Of a stretch of DNA of 64,000 bases, positions 51,498 through 60,861 are shown in pieces. The translations under genes were made by a program, and so were the position numbers. Numbering within the stretch: the stretch's first letter is position 1; each line of letters opens with the position of its first letter. The DNA lies in NCBI GenBank assembly GCA_020634415.1, contig JACKBT010000005.1, positions 124,001 to 188,000 of the forward strand, given 5' to 3'. The DNA comes from Ardenticatenaceae bacterium. Its GTDB lineage: Bacteria; Chloroflexota; Anaerolineae; Promineifilales; Promineifilaceae. Under the pieces are notes generated by a model. That model made no database searches and had not been told where the DNA came from. It saw nothing but the letters and a program-made list of their open reading frames with translations.

Positions 51498-54400
51498 TCA
51501 CAGCCTTATCAAGCGCACCCCCTGTCCTACATCCAAAAACACCAGCACTAAATCGGGCCTTATTCCCACCAACTGCTGCACGGCCGTTCCATACCGCCGC
51601 ACCTGTTGTTCATAATCCTGCTCCACCAACAACCGCTGCAACGCAGCCTCATCCCGCACCCGATCCGTCTTAAAATCCACAAGCGTCCAGAGACCCTGAT
51701 GCCGGTAAAGCAAGTCAATATAACCCGTTTGCCAACGGCCGTCTCCCTCATAACTATAAGGCACCTCATGCAGCCGCTCCTCCGCCGCCACCACCTCCCC
51801 ATACAAAGCATGTTGTTGCAAACGCCGCAGCAGCCGAGCCACTTCCGTGCTGGCATGGCGTAAAGGCCGCGCATCTACCAACCCATATTCCCGGGCACGC
51901 GCCATCACCCACTCCTCAAAAGCAGCGTCGGGGAAACGCCACAAAGACAGGGCCTTATGCACCAAAGAGCCAATCAGCCAGGCAGGCGCAGTGGGCCGTT
52001 GCCCAGTGGGGATAACCTGCCAGACTCGCTGCGAATCTTCGGCAGTGGCCCTTACGCTCTCCCCGTCAGTGATAAGAGGTTCTTGCAACGGAGGTCGAGA
52101 CGGCCGTTCCGCCGCCACCTCCTTTGCCCCCTCTGCCACAGCCAGACGGGGAAATGCCGCCTGGGGTTCATAAATCGTCGTGTGAACGGCCGTATCCGGC
52201 AAAGCACAATCAAACCGCAGCCTCTTCCCCCCCACTTCCTCATAGCCCCCCCAATCAGCCCCAGTCAGCCCCACAATCTCTGCCAACTGCCCCAACCAAC
52301 CCTTAATAGACGATTTACCAGACTGCGTCAGCGTAAAAGTACCATTCACCAGCAGCATCTGCTCAGCCCTCGTCAACGCCACATACAGCAGACGAGCATT
52401 TTCAGCCTCCTCCTGCTCCTGCGCCCGATTCGCCCCCAACTGATAGCTGGCAGCCTGCACCTGCACCTCATCCCTGGCTGGTAGCAGCAGCCCCAACTGG
52501 GCATCCACCAGCAGCCCCCCCGCACGCCGGGAGACACTGCCCGCATCCCCTAAAACAACAACCGGAAATTCCAAACCCTTAGCCGCATGAATACTCATAA
52601 TCTGCACCGCCCCACCACCAGTGGCCCGCGCCTCCCCTTCCCGGCTCCCACTGTCGCGCAAAGAGCGAGCATACTCCAAAAATTCACTCACACTCACCAG
52701 CCCACTGTTATGAATATCAATCAGCAGCTTGCCAATATTACGCAGCGCCCGAGGCTGCCCCTGTCGGCGCAAACTGGCGCGATAATGCGTCCTGTCGAGG
52801 AACTGTTTGAGGACATCAGCCACAGGCAGCCGCCCCGCCTGTTGGTGCAGATCGCGGATAAGGGCAACGGCCGTTGCCACCCGCCCCATCTCATCCTCAT
52901 CAGCCACCAGCACCCCCCGCCCCAACCACTGCCACCAAGACACCCCCGCCGGCCGCTGCTGCCCCACATAGTACAGCGTCACATCCGAGACCCCACAGGC
53001 TGGCGAACGCAGCAGCCCCGCCAACGCCAGATCATCATACGGGTCGGCAATCGCTTGCAGCGCATTCAGCAAATCCCGAATTTCAGGCCGATCATAAAAC
53101 CCCTTCCCCGCCACCGTCAGATAGGGAACCCCGGCCGCATCCAGAGCATTCTCATAATATTGAAAGGAGCTAGAGGCCCGGCACAAAATCGCCATCCCCC
53201 CATAATCCAGATTGTGAGACATGTGCAGCTGAGCCAGGCGGGCGGCAACGGCCGTTGCCGCCCTGGGCAGCGCCTCTGGCTTCGTACCCACCGTCAAATG
53301 AAACTCGATATAAGGCGACAGCAAATCATATGCCGCCGCTTTCGTCCCAGGTTCCAATCGCGCAAAAGGAGCCACCCAGGCCGGCCGCTGCGGCCCTTCC
53401 TCACCCAACACAGGTTGCAGCAAGTAATTCATCCCCGCCAGCAGTGCCTCATGAGCGCGGTACGACGTATCCAGGTCAATCAGTTGCCCCTTATCCTGCG
53501 CAATGCGCTCCTTCTCCGTAGCAAAAACAGTCACATCCGCCCCCCGAAAACGGTAGATGGACTGCTTCGCATCACCCACAATAAACAACTTACCCGCGTC
53601 CGGGCACAGCAGGCGGATAAAGCGCCGCTGCTGTTCATTGGTGTCCTGAAACTCATCTACCAGCAAAGCCTGAATCTGCTCCTGCCAATAGGTGCGGATA
53701 GAGCCATGCTTATGCAGCAAATCAATCGCCAGGGCCTCCAGATCGTCAAAATCCAGGGCTTCCCGCTCTGCTTTGCGGCTTTGATAGATGTGCCAGGCTT
53801 GCTGGCACAGGCGGTAAATGGCGGGCATAGCGGCAGCGATGGCTTCGTCTTGGGCATTGAGGCTCTGTTGCAGAATCGGCCGTTCTTTATACGCATCCCG
53901 CACACATCGCAAAGCCTCCTTCACCTCTCGCAATTTCTCTTTATCTCCCGACCAATTGCCCACACTCCCCCCTCTCAAGTCTATCGTGGACAAAATCGCC
54001 AAATTCCGTAATCGTCCCGCCAACGATTCCGCCTCTGGCCCGTGGAAAGCCGTCAGGGCCAACAGCCTTTGCTGCTCGGCTTTATCATCCTGCCTATCAG
54101 CCTGATTCATTTGCAAGGTCCGAACAGCCTGTTGGCAGGCCGCATCCGCCAGAAATTGAGCCAGCTCTTCAGCCTGTGCCGCCGCCAGTTGGTTCTGCCA
54201 ATGGGCCAGCACCGCCTGAGGCTCGATTTGGCTGATGGCGGCCGCCAGGGGAAGGCGGTGGCTGAGTAAAAAACTGACAAGCTCTTGCAACGGCCGTTCC
54301 CGCAGCAGCTCAAACACAGGCAGCAGCCCCTCCGCCTGCACCGCCCAGGCCAACACCGCCTCCACCGTCTCCTGCATCAGCAGCGCCGCCTGCGTCTCGT

Positions 54401-54812
54401 CCAACACCCCAAACCGAGGGTCAATCCCCGCCTCCGCCGGATGAGCGCGGAGAATCTCGCCACACAGATTATGAATCGTGCCAATCCGTGCCGCGTCCAG
54501 TTCATTATAATAAGCCTGCCACTGCTCACTTACCTCAGGCGGCAAATCAGGCACCGCCAGATATTTGCCTACCTCCTGGCGCACCCGGTTGCGCATTTCC
54601 CGCGCCGCCTTGCGGGTGAAGGTAATAGCCACAATCTGGCGCAGCGGCAAACCATCGGCCAGCAGTGCCAGATAACGGGCCACCAGCGTGCGTGTTTTGC
54701 CCGTACCCGCCCCCGCCGTGACGGCCACATCTGCTTGCCGGGCCAATACGGCCGTTCGCTGTGGGCCGCTCAAGGAAAAATTATGCAAAATCGTGTGTGG
54801 TTCAGGGGACAT
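51498..54812 (-). CDS. addA: AddA-type UvrD helicase/nuclease
   Basis: An 1104-residue SF1A helicase with a C-terminal nuclease. Walker A VTAGAGTGKTRT near residue 34; motif Ia ITFTRKAAREM; Walker B LLVDEFQDTNEQQ; motif III VGDAKQSIYRFRGAD; motif V IMSIHAAKGLEFPVV; motif VI LLYVALTRAEQ. The end has the RecB-type PD-(D/E)xK motif, GYIDLLYRH followed by LVDFKTD near residue 1045. With AddB it would form the AddAB complex that resects double-strand breaks for RecA. Start after GGAGAGA, 9 nt behind addB. Confidence 0.9.
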   Translation of the reverse strand: MSPEPHTILHNFSLSGPQRTAVLARQADVAVTAGAGTGKTRTLVARYLALLADGLPLRQIVAITFTRKAAREMRNRVRQEVGKYLAVPDLPPEVSEQWQAYYNELDAARIGTIHNLCGEILRAHPAEAGIDPRFGVLDETQAALLMQETVEAVLAWAVQAEGLLPVFELLRERPLQELVSFLLSHRLPLAAAISQIEPQAVLAHWQNQLAAAQAEELAQFLADAACQQAVRTLQMNQADRQDDKAEQQRLLALTAFHGPEAESLAGRLRNLAILSTIDLRGGSVGNWSGDKEKLREVKEALRCVRDAYKERPILQQSLNAQDEAIAAAMPAIYRLCQQAWHIYQSRKAEREALDFDDLEALAIDLLHKHGSIRTYWQEQIQALLVDEFQDTNEQQRRFIRLLCPDAGKLFIVGDAKQSIYRFRGADVTVFATEKERIAQDKGQLIDLDTSYRAHEALLAGMNYLLQPVLGEEGPQRPAWVAPFARLEPGTKAAAYDLLSPYIEFHLTVGTKPEALPRAATAVAARLAQLHMSHNLDYGGMAILCRASSSFQYYENALDAAGVPYLTVAGKGFYDRPEIRDLLNALQAIADPYDDLALAGLLRSPACGVSDVTLYYVGQQRPAGVSWWQWLGRGVLVADEDEMGRVATAVALIRDLHQQAGRLPVADVLKQFLDRTHYRASLRRQGQPRALRNIGKLLIDIHNSGLVSVSEFLEYARSLRDSGSREGEARATGGGAVQIMSIHAAKGLEFPVVVLGDAGSVSRRAGGLLVDAQLGLLLPARDEVQVQAASYQLGANRAQEQEEAENARLLYVALTRAEQMLLVNGTFTLTQSGKSSIKGWLGQLAEIVGLTGADWGGYEEVGGKRLRFDCALPDTAVHTTIYEPQAAFPRLAVAEGAKEVAAERPSRPPLQEPLITDGESVRATAEDSQRVWQVIPTGQRPTAPAWLIGSLVHKALSLWRFPDAAFEEWVMARAREYGLVDARPLRHASTEVARLLRRLQQHALYGEVVAAEERLHEVPYSYEGDGRWQTGYIDLLYRHQGLWTLVDFKTDRVRDEAALQRLLVEQDYEQQVRRYGTAVQQLVGIRPDLVLVFLDVGQGVRLIRL

Positions 54813-54821
54813 AGCTCTCTC

Positions 54822-57800
54822 CTACCAACCTTGGGGCGTGTACTGCCAGCAGCAGGCAGCCGCCGGACAATACGTGGGGCAGCCACCATCGGGTGGCCGC
54901 GGGGTGAAGTGACCCGTGCGAATATGCCGCACAGCCTGCCAGGCATAGGCCACAGCCGTTTCTATCGCCGCCTCCACCCCCACCTTACTAAGCGCAAAGG
55001 AACTGGCCTCAGCCTGCTGCAAATGCCAATAAAACCCCTCAGCAACCGTGCCCAGGCCCAAAGCCGCCTGCGCGGCCAGGGCATAAAGAGGCAGTTGCAG
55101 CTTTTTGCCTTGAGCAAATGCCGTGGGCGTATAGGCCGATTTGCCTCCCGACTTATAATCTATGAGGCGCAGCCCCCCCGCCACATTGCGGTCAATGCGG
55201 TCAATAAACCCACGCAGTTGCAGCCGGTCTCCCCCCTCTGTAATCACCAAAGGCGGCTGCTTGATGCCAAAGGCAGCTTCAGCCTGGATAAAGCCAAACT
55301 CACCCTCGGCCAGCGCCAGCAGCGAGCGGGCCACATTCTCAATAATCTCCTGGCGTGTCTGCGACCACCAGGGCGTTTCGCGGAAACCTTCGCGCTCCGG
55401 GGCACGGTTGAGGATAGGCGTAGCGATGGTGCTGACATGCTGGTAAACGGCCGTCTCCGTCGGTGGTTCCGGCAAGCCAGCCCCCATCACCTTCTCAAAA
55501 ATATCATGATAAATCCGCCCCAATTGCCCCACGTCCAGCCCCTCCGCAGGCTCAAGACGTGGAGCCAGTTGCAAAACGTTTTGCCAGAAAAAGAGAAAGC
55601 CACAAGTCTGATAGGCTTCCAGGCGGCTGGCACTCCACATATGGTCTGGGCCAAAGCGGGCGGTCAGGTCGTTGGCAAGGGGGGCCAGGTCGCCATGATA
55701 AACGGCCGTTTCCCCCTGCTGCCGCACCCGCCAAATATGCGCCCCCAGCTCAATTTGCTGCCAGATAGCAGCATCCCGTGTGTGCGCCACAACCGCTCCG
55801 GCAGAATCAGCCGCAATGGTCTCCCACCACTCTGCCCAAGAAGCCGTTTCCCCCAGAGGCAGGATGGCTTCGCTGGCCAGCGGTGGGGCCACCACCGGCA
55901 CCAATTGACTGACAGCTTCCCAAAAAGGCGAGGCCACCCACTCGGCCCCGTTATCGGCCAGCACCGGGCGGGTAAGCAGCAGTTTGTGTCGGGCACGGGT
56001 AACGGCCTCATAGAAAAACTCACGCTCGGCACTTTGGGTAGAGGGGTTAAGCGCCAGGCCGAATTGTTGGCGCAAGATGTGACGGTCAGCATCGCGCAAG
56101 AAGGAGTCTTCACTAATGGCGGCAGGGAACAGACCCTCACTCAAACCCATAATGGCCGCCGCCGCAAAACTGATCCCGCGCACCTGATTGACATTCGCCA
56201 CTAAGATTTCGGGTTGATGGGGCTGGGGCGGCAGATGGAACTGCGTGGCCGCGACCGCACCCGCCAACTCGGCAAAAAAGGCGGGGAAATCCACCGGCTG
56301 GCTGGGGACGGCGGCTTCTTCAGCCCACACCAGACTGCGCAGAATCTCTTTAAGGGTTTGCAGGGCGGCCAGGTCAGCGGCGGCGGTTGGCGGGTTTTGG
56401 CGCACCTGCGCCACCATGTGCAGCGAACCATCTGTTACCGGTTGCTCCCTCTCCGTTCGGGGATCAGCCCCAATGAGGGTTTCTAACCATTGGACGAAGT
56501 GGTGTGTGGTGGAGGCTGCCGCTGGTGGTTGGGTAAGCGTCAGGAATCGGTTGAATATTTGTTGCAGGTGGGAGACGGCCGTTCTGGGCAGCAGTTGCTC
56601 TTCACCCTCCTCAATCTCTACGGGGATGTCTCTTGCCTCGGCGGCCACGCCAATGGCAAAGGCGGCTTGCCACTGGCCCAACCCGCCTATGACGCGCTGT
56701 TGGCGGGCAAATGTGTCCAGGCTGTCGGCGGCGGTGGCGGTAACGGCCGTTTCCCCCTCACCCCAATCAAAATAAGGCGAACGCCAGGTGCTTAGCAGTT
56801 GGCGGCGGGGCAAACCCGGTTCACCGCCAGTGGGCAAGTGCAGCCGCAGCAGATTCAGCAAGGCGGCAATGACAGGGCTTTGTGGCAGAGGCTGCCCATC
56901 TACAAGACGAATGGGCAGGCCGAATTCGGCTGCGATTTGGGAAATGAACGGCCGATACATACTGATGTCCCTTGCCAACAGAGCCACCTGATTGGGCGAC
57001 ATCCCCTCCCACACAATGCGCTGTTTAAGCCAGCGCAGCGCAGCCCGCACCTCGCTGGCCGGGTCGGGCGCTTCACAGAGGGTCAGCGCCTCGCCATTGG
57101 CCGCCGCCGCACGGCCATCCAGCACAAACAGATGCTGGGCCAGATGGTGGAGGGATGGGTCTACGGCCAAAGGCGTGGCGGGCAGTAGCCGCCCAGAGAT
57201 GCCCAACGCCTGTTCCACTTCGCGGCGGGTGCGCTGATAGCGAGGATAGACGGCCGTCTCGCTGTGGGGCAGGGTGATGATGAACTCCCCCACCCGCTGG
57301 GCCAGGAGTTGGAGAAGGGCTAATTGAATGGGGGTGAAGTCGTCGAAGCCGTCAACGATGAGCAGCGGCCAGTGGCGGCAAGCCGCCGGGGCATGGTCGG
57401 TCAAAGCCTCAACCGCCAACCAGTGCAGCCCCATTCGGTCTGCCCAACCTTGTGCTTGCAGGTGGGTTTGATAGGCTGTGTAAATATCGGCCAGTTCGCG
57501 CAGGCGGGGTTCGCCGTCCAGTTGGCTCACCGCCTGGGCCAAATCGGCGGGATAGATGCGGCTGGCTTTCAGCTCTGTAATCAGCCGCTGCACAACCTGG
57601 ATGAAGCCGGGTTTGGCTTTGAGGGCTGCGTAGTGGCTGAGGGGCTGCTGTTCGATGACCTGACGTAGCAGACGGTACTGCACCGGGTCGCTGAGTTTGG
57701 TGTAGGTTTGGCCGGCTTCGTTGAGGCAGGCGGTAACGAGGTCATCGAAGATAAGGATGTGAATGCCAATGGCCCCGCCCGCCGCCGCTAACCGCTCGCG

Positions 57801-57938
57801 CCAGGCGCGGGCTTGCAGCGCCGTCGGCACACAGATGCGTATTTCGGTGAGTTGGGAAACGGCCGTTTCCCGGGCCAAGTTAAGAACATAAGCTGTTTTG
57901 CCCTGAGCAGGTGGGGCTAGAAGTAGTTGGGGGAACAT
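54822..57938 (-). CDS. addB: AddB-type helicase-like nuclease with Fe-S cluster
   Basis: A 1038-residue partner of AddA. The N-terminus has a Walker A variant (LLAPPAQGKTAYVL), typical of AddB with a degenerate helicase core. The C-terminal nuclease has LRLIDYKSGG near residue 926. The Cys in YQTCGFLFFW near residue 778 and the C-terminal cluster CPTYCPAAACC provide the four Cys of the AddB-type [4Fe-4S] staple. AACGGCCGTT copies are frequent inside. The promoter region upstream carries a recent MITE insertion, 14 nt from the start codon. Confidence 0.88.
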   Translation of the reverse strand: MFPQLLLAPPAQGKTAYVLNLARETAVSQLTEIRICVPTALQARAWRERLAAAGGAIGIHILIFDDLVTACLNEAGQTYTKLSDPVQYRLLRQVIEQQPLSHYAALKAKPGFIQVVQRLITELKASRIYPADLAQAVSQLDGEPRLRELADIYTAYQTHLQAQGWADRMGLHWLAVEALTDHAPAACRHWPLLIVDGFDDFTPIQLALLQLLAQRVGEFIITLPHSETAVYPRYQRTRREVEQALGISGRLLPATPLAVDPSLHHLAQHLFVLDGRAAAANGEALTLCEAPDPASEVRAALRWLKQRIVWEGMSPNQVALLARDISMYRPFISQIAAEFGLPIRLVDGQPLPQSPVIAALLNLLRLHLPTGGEPGLPRRQLLSTWRSPYFDWGEGETAVTATAADSLDTFARQQRVIGGLGQWQAAFAIGVAAEARDIPVEIEEGEEQLLPRTAVSHLQQIFNRFLTLTQPPAAASTTHHFVQWLETLIGADPRTEREQPVTDGSLHMVAQVRQNPPTAAADLAALQTLKEILRSLVWAEEAAVPSQPVDFPAFFAELAGAVAATQFHLPPQPHQPEILVANVNQVRGISFAAAAIMGLSEGLFPAAISEDSFLRDADRHILRQQFGLALNPSTQSAEREFFYEAVTRARHKLLLTRPVLADNGAEWVASPFWEAVSQLVPVVAPPLASEAILPLGETASWAEWWETIAADSAGAVVAHTRDAAIWQQIELGAHIWRVRQQGETAVYHGDLAPLANDLTARFGPDHMWSASRLEAYQTCGFLFFWQNVLQLAPRLEPAEGLDVGQLGRIYHDIFEKVMGAGLPEPPTETAVYQHVSTIATPILNRAPEREGFRETPWWSQTRQEIIENVARSLLALAEGEFGFIQAEAAFGIKQPPLVITEGGDRLQLRGFIDRIDRNVAGGLRLIDYKSGGKSAYTPTAFAQGKKLQLPLYALAAQAALGLGTVAEGFYWHLQQAEASSFALSKVGVEAAIETAVAYAWQAVRHIRTGHFTPRPPDGGCPTYCPAAACCWQYTPQGW

Positions 57939-57952
57939 ATATGTATCCTGGT

Positions 57953-58043
57953 GTAACTACTAACCCGCCGGGAGGTTTCAAACGAGATGTTACCTCTGGG
58001 ACGAACCTCCCGGAGGATCGCTCCAGAGGGGCTAAGTAGTTAC
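57953..58043 (+). mobile_element. 91-bp MITE-like element with perfect 8-bp target duplication
   Basis: Flanked by ATCCTGGT at 57945-57952 and 58044-58051. Termini GTAACTAC and GTAGTTAC; inner inverted repeat CGGGAGGTT/AACCTCCCG. Almost identical (90/91) to the inverted copy at 48479-48569. It sits in the divergent promoter region of addB and the first MalT-like regulator. Confidence 0.92.
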
Positions 58044-58046
58044 ATC

Positions 58047-58076
58047 CTGGTTATCAAATAGCTGGTTGATAACCAG
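58047..58076. promoter_or_regulatory. Inverted repeat CTGGTTATCAA/TTGATAACCAG
   Basis: Arms of 11 bp (58047-58057 and 58066-58076) with an 8-nt loop, about 145 nt before the MalT-like gene. The MITE target duplication overlaps its left arm, so the element inserted at the edge of what may be an operator. Confidence 0.4.
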
Positions 58077-58207
58077 ATTATAGGGAATAACGGCCGTTTT
58101 GGCTCATGCAACTTGGCCTTACCGGTGGGCTTCTCTTTCGAGTCCATACACAAAAAATAATCGCACCCTTCAGGGCGAATCTACTTACCCTCCATCCCCC
58201 TTTCCTT

Positions 58208-58213
58208 TATAAT
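58208..58213 (+). promoter_or_regulatory. -10 hexamer TATAAT for a probable leaderless mRNA
   Basis: Consensus TATAAT, then AGCCCC, then the ATG at 58220. No room for a ribosome binding site if transcription starts 6-7 nt after the hexamer. The paralogous gene downstream has the same arrangement. Confidence 0.55.
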
Positions 58214-58219
58214 AGCCCC

Positions 58220-60835
58220 ATGCCTAACATACTCCTGCATACAAAACTGTTTGTACCGCCTTTACGGCCGTTTCTCGTCCCCCGACCGCACCTCATACAA
58301 AAGCTCAATCAGGGTGTGCAAACGGGTGGCAAACTCACCCTTATCTCCGCTCCGGCCGGATTTGGTAAGACGACGTTGATTTGTGAATGGATTGGCGCGG
58401 GGGAACGGCCGTTTGCCTGGCTCTCTCTCGACGAACGGGACAGCGACCTGGCTCGCTTTCTCACCTACTTCATCGCCGCGCTGCAAACACTCTCGCCGGA
58501 GATAGGGAAACGGGTGTCTGGATTGCTCGAATCACCCCAGCCGCCACCCATCGAATCCGTTCTGACAACGCTGCTCAATGAGATTGCGGCCATCCCCCAA
58601 GAATTTACCCTCGTCCTTGACGATTATCACGTTGTGGAGGCCCCGCCCATTGATCAGGCTCTTGCCTTTTTGTTGGAACAGATGCCGCCACAGATGCACC
58701 TGGCCCTTACCACCCGCGAAGACCCTAACCTGCCGCTGCCCCGGCTGCGCGTTCGCGGCCAACTGACCGAGCTGCGAGCGGCCGATTTGCGGTTTACCCA
58801 CGATGAAGCGGCGGCGTTTCTGAAGCAGGTGATGGGTCTGGACCTTTTGCCAGAAGACATCGCCGCCCTGGAAGCTCGCACGGAGGGCTGGGTTGCGGGG
58901 CTGCAATTGGCTGCGTTGTCCATGCGCGGCCAGCCAGACATCAGCGGGTTCATCCAATCTTTCACTGGCAGCCACCGTTTTGTGCTGGATTACCTGTTGG
59001 AAGAGGTGCTGCACCAGCAGTCGGCCAGTGTGCAGAAGTTTTTGTTGCAAACGGCCGTCCTCCACCAACTGAGCGGCCCCCTCTGCGATGCCCTGACCGG
59101 TGACAACAATGGTCGGGAAACCCTGGAATCATTGGAACGGGCCAACTTGTTCCTCATTCCCCTGGACAACGAACGGCGCTGGTACCGTTATCACCACCTT
59201 TTTGCCGAACTGCTGCGGCAGCGTTTGCCGCAAAACACGGAGGCAGGGGATGTTGCCGCGCTGCACAGGCAGGCCAGCCAGTGGTATGAGGCCAACGGTT
59301 TGGAGCTAGAGGCATTTCACCATGCGGTTGAGGCCCACGACGTGGCGCGTGCGGTGCAATTGATTGAGGGCGAAGGTTTGCCCCTTTACTTTCGGGGCGA
59401 GGCGATTCCCGTGCGGAACTGGTTGGAGTCTTTGCCAGAGGCCGAATTTAAGGCTAGACCCTCGCTGTGGGTGACGTATGCCTCTGTCTTAACCCTGACT
59501 GGTCGGCTGCACGATAACATCGAAGAGATTCTGCAAGCGGCGGAAATGGCCCTGCAAGACGTGCCTCATGACGACAAAACAAACGATCTGCTCGGCCAAA
59601 TTGCGGCCAACCGGGCCATGTTGGGCATTGTAAAAAATGAAGTGGAAAAGATCGTCACGCAGTCTCGTCTGGCCCTGGCACTGCTGCACCCCGATAATGC
59701 CCCCATGCGCACCACCACCACCTGGACGCTGGGTTATGCCTACCAGGTGCAGGGCAACCGGGCAGCGGCCAGAGAGGCTTATGCTGAAACCATCACCCAG
59801 AGCCAGAAATCTGGCAATATCATGACGGAAATAGCCGCCACCACCTGCCTGGGGCAAATTCAGGAAGCGGAAAACCAGTTGCATCAGGCTGCACAATCCT
59901 TCGAGCGCATTTTGCAAGTGGTTGGCTCTCCGCCCTGGCCGGCGGCGTGTGAAGCGTGCGTGGGATTGGCCCGCATTCATTACCAGTGGAACGATCTGTC
60001 GGCGGCGGAGCAGTATGGGCAGCAGGGATTGGCCCTGGCGCGGCAGTTGGAAAACGTGGATACGCCGGCCACCTGTGGCATCCTGCTGGCGCGGGTGCAG
60101 TTGGCGCAGGGAGATGCGGCTGCGGCCCTAGCCACGCTGGCCGAGGCGGAGCAGTTTGTGCAGCAGAAACATTTTGAGCATCAGCTGGGGGGGATAACGG
60201 CCGTTCGCACTCAAATCCATCGGCAACAAGGCAATCTCCCCGCCGCCGCCCAACTGGCTGTAGCGCACGACCTGCCCCTCAGCCAGGCGCGGGTGAAGCT
60301 GGCGCAGTGGGAACCCGCCGCCGCGCTGGCCCTGCTGGAACCAGTGCGCCAGCAGGCCGAAGCCAACGATTGGGCCGACCTGCGGCTTCAGGTGTTGCTT
60401 TTGCAAGCGTTGGCGCATCAAGCCAGTGGCGAAAGCGAGCTGGCGGTGCAGATGATTGGCGAGGTATTGGCGCTGGCCGCACCGGGTGGGTTGCTGCGGC
60501 CGTTTCTGGATGAAGGACCGCCAATGGCATCATTGTTGCGGAAAGCGGTGCAGCAGGGAATTTCTCTTGAGTTTGCTCAGCAGGTGTTGGCAGCTTTTGG
60601 AGAAACGGCCGTTGCCCCACCACCAATCTCCCAATCTCTACCTGATCCGCTGTCCGACCGGGAGCTGGACGTGCTCAAGCTGCTCACCACCAACCTCACT
60701 GGCCCGGAAATTGCCCGCGAGCTGATGATCTCCCTGAACACGATGCGCACGCACACGAAAAATATTTACTCGAAGCTGGGGGTGAATAGTCGGCGAACGG
60801 CCGTTTCCCGTGCTGAAGAACTCAATTTACTCTAA
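58220..60835 (+). CDS. MalT-type LuxR family regulator (large ATP-binding), copy 1
   Basis: An 871-residue STAND-class regulator. N-terminus ILLHTKLFVPPLRPFLVPRP; Walker A SAPAGFGKTTLI near residue 48; Walker B LVLDDYHVVEAPP; the arm motif FTGSHRFVLDYLLEEVL and NLFLIPLDNERRWYRYHHLFAELLR; TPR-like helical repeats (about 350-770); and a C-terminal LuxR HTH (about 805-870: PLSDRELDVLKLL, PEIARELMISLNTMRTHTKNI). An inducer likely binds the helical repeats. The start chosen by TATAAT spacing gives the normal N-terminus. Paralogous to the next gene. Confidence 0.93.
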   Translation: MPNILLHTKLFVPPLRPFLVPRPHLIQKLNQGVQTGGKLTLISAPAGFGKTTLICEWIGAGERPFAWLSLDERDSDLARFLTYFIAALQTLSPEIGKRVSGLLESPQPPPIESVLTTLLNEIAAIPQEFTLVLDDYHVVEAPPIDQALAFLLEQMPPQMHLALTTREDPNLPLPRLRVRGQLTELRAADLRFTHDEAAAFLKQVMGLDLLPEDIAALEARTEGWVAGLQLAALSMRGQPDISGFIQSFTGSHRFVLDYLLEEVLHQQSASVQKFLLQTAVLHQLSGPLCDALTGDNNGRETLESLERANLFLIPLDNERRWYRYHHLFAELLRQRLPQNTEAGDVAALHRQASQWYEANGLELEAFHHAVEAHDVARAVQLIEGEGLPLYFRGEAIPVRNWLESLPEAEFKARPSLWVTYASVLTLTGRLHDNIEEILQAAEMALQDVPHDDKTNDLLGQIAANRAMLGIVKNEVEKIVTQSRLALALLHPDNAPMRTTTTWTLGYAYQVQGNRAAAREAYAETITQSQKSGNIMTEIAATTCLGQIQEAENQLHQAAQSFERILQVVGSPPWPAACEACVGLARIHYQWNDLSAAEQYGQQGLALARQLENVDTPATCGILLARVQLAQGDAAAALATLAEAEQFVQQKHFEHQLGGITAVRTQIHRQQGNLPAAAQLAVAHDLPLSQARVKLAQWEPAAALALLEPVRQQAEANDWADLRLQVLLLQALAHQASGESELAVQMIGEVLALAAPGGLLRPFLDEGPPMASLLRKAVQQGISLEFAQQVLAAFGETAVAPPPISQSLPDPLSDRELDVLKLLTTNLTGPEIARELMISLNTMRTHTKNIYSKLGVNSRRTAVSRAEELNLL

Positions 60836-60849
60836 ATGAATTTATCCCC

Positions 60850-60855
60850 TATAAT
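60850..60855 (+). promoter_or_regulatory. -10 hexamer TATAAT for a probable leaderless mRNA
   Basis: TATAAT, then GGCCCC, then the ATG at 60862; it lies in the 26-nt gap after the upstream regulator stop. The same layout as at 58208. Confidence 0.55.
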
Positions 60856-60861
60856 GGCCCC

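Noticed and set aside
54285..54320. tRNA or rRNA genes anywhere in the window
   Set aside because: I looked for conserved GTTCGA-type T-arms and rRNA stretches and saw none; the GGTTCGAGACC at 14345 is part of a palindrome.
52587..56204. Long plus-strand frames (474 and 639 codons) opposite addA and addB
   Set aside because: Both are antisense shadows of clear helicase/nuclease genes, rich in Arg, His, Pro and Gln as expected for reversed GC-rich codons.
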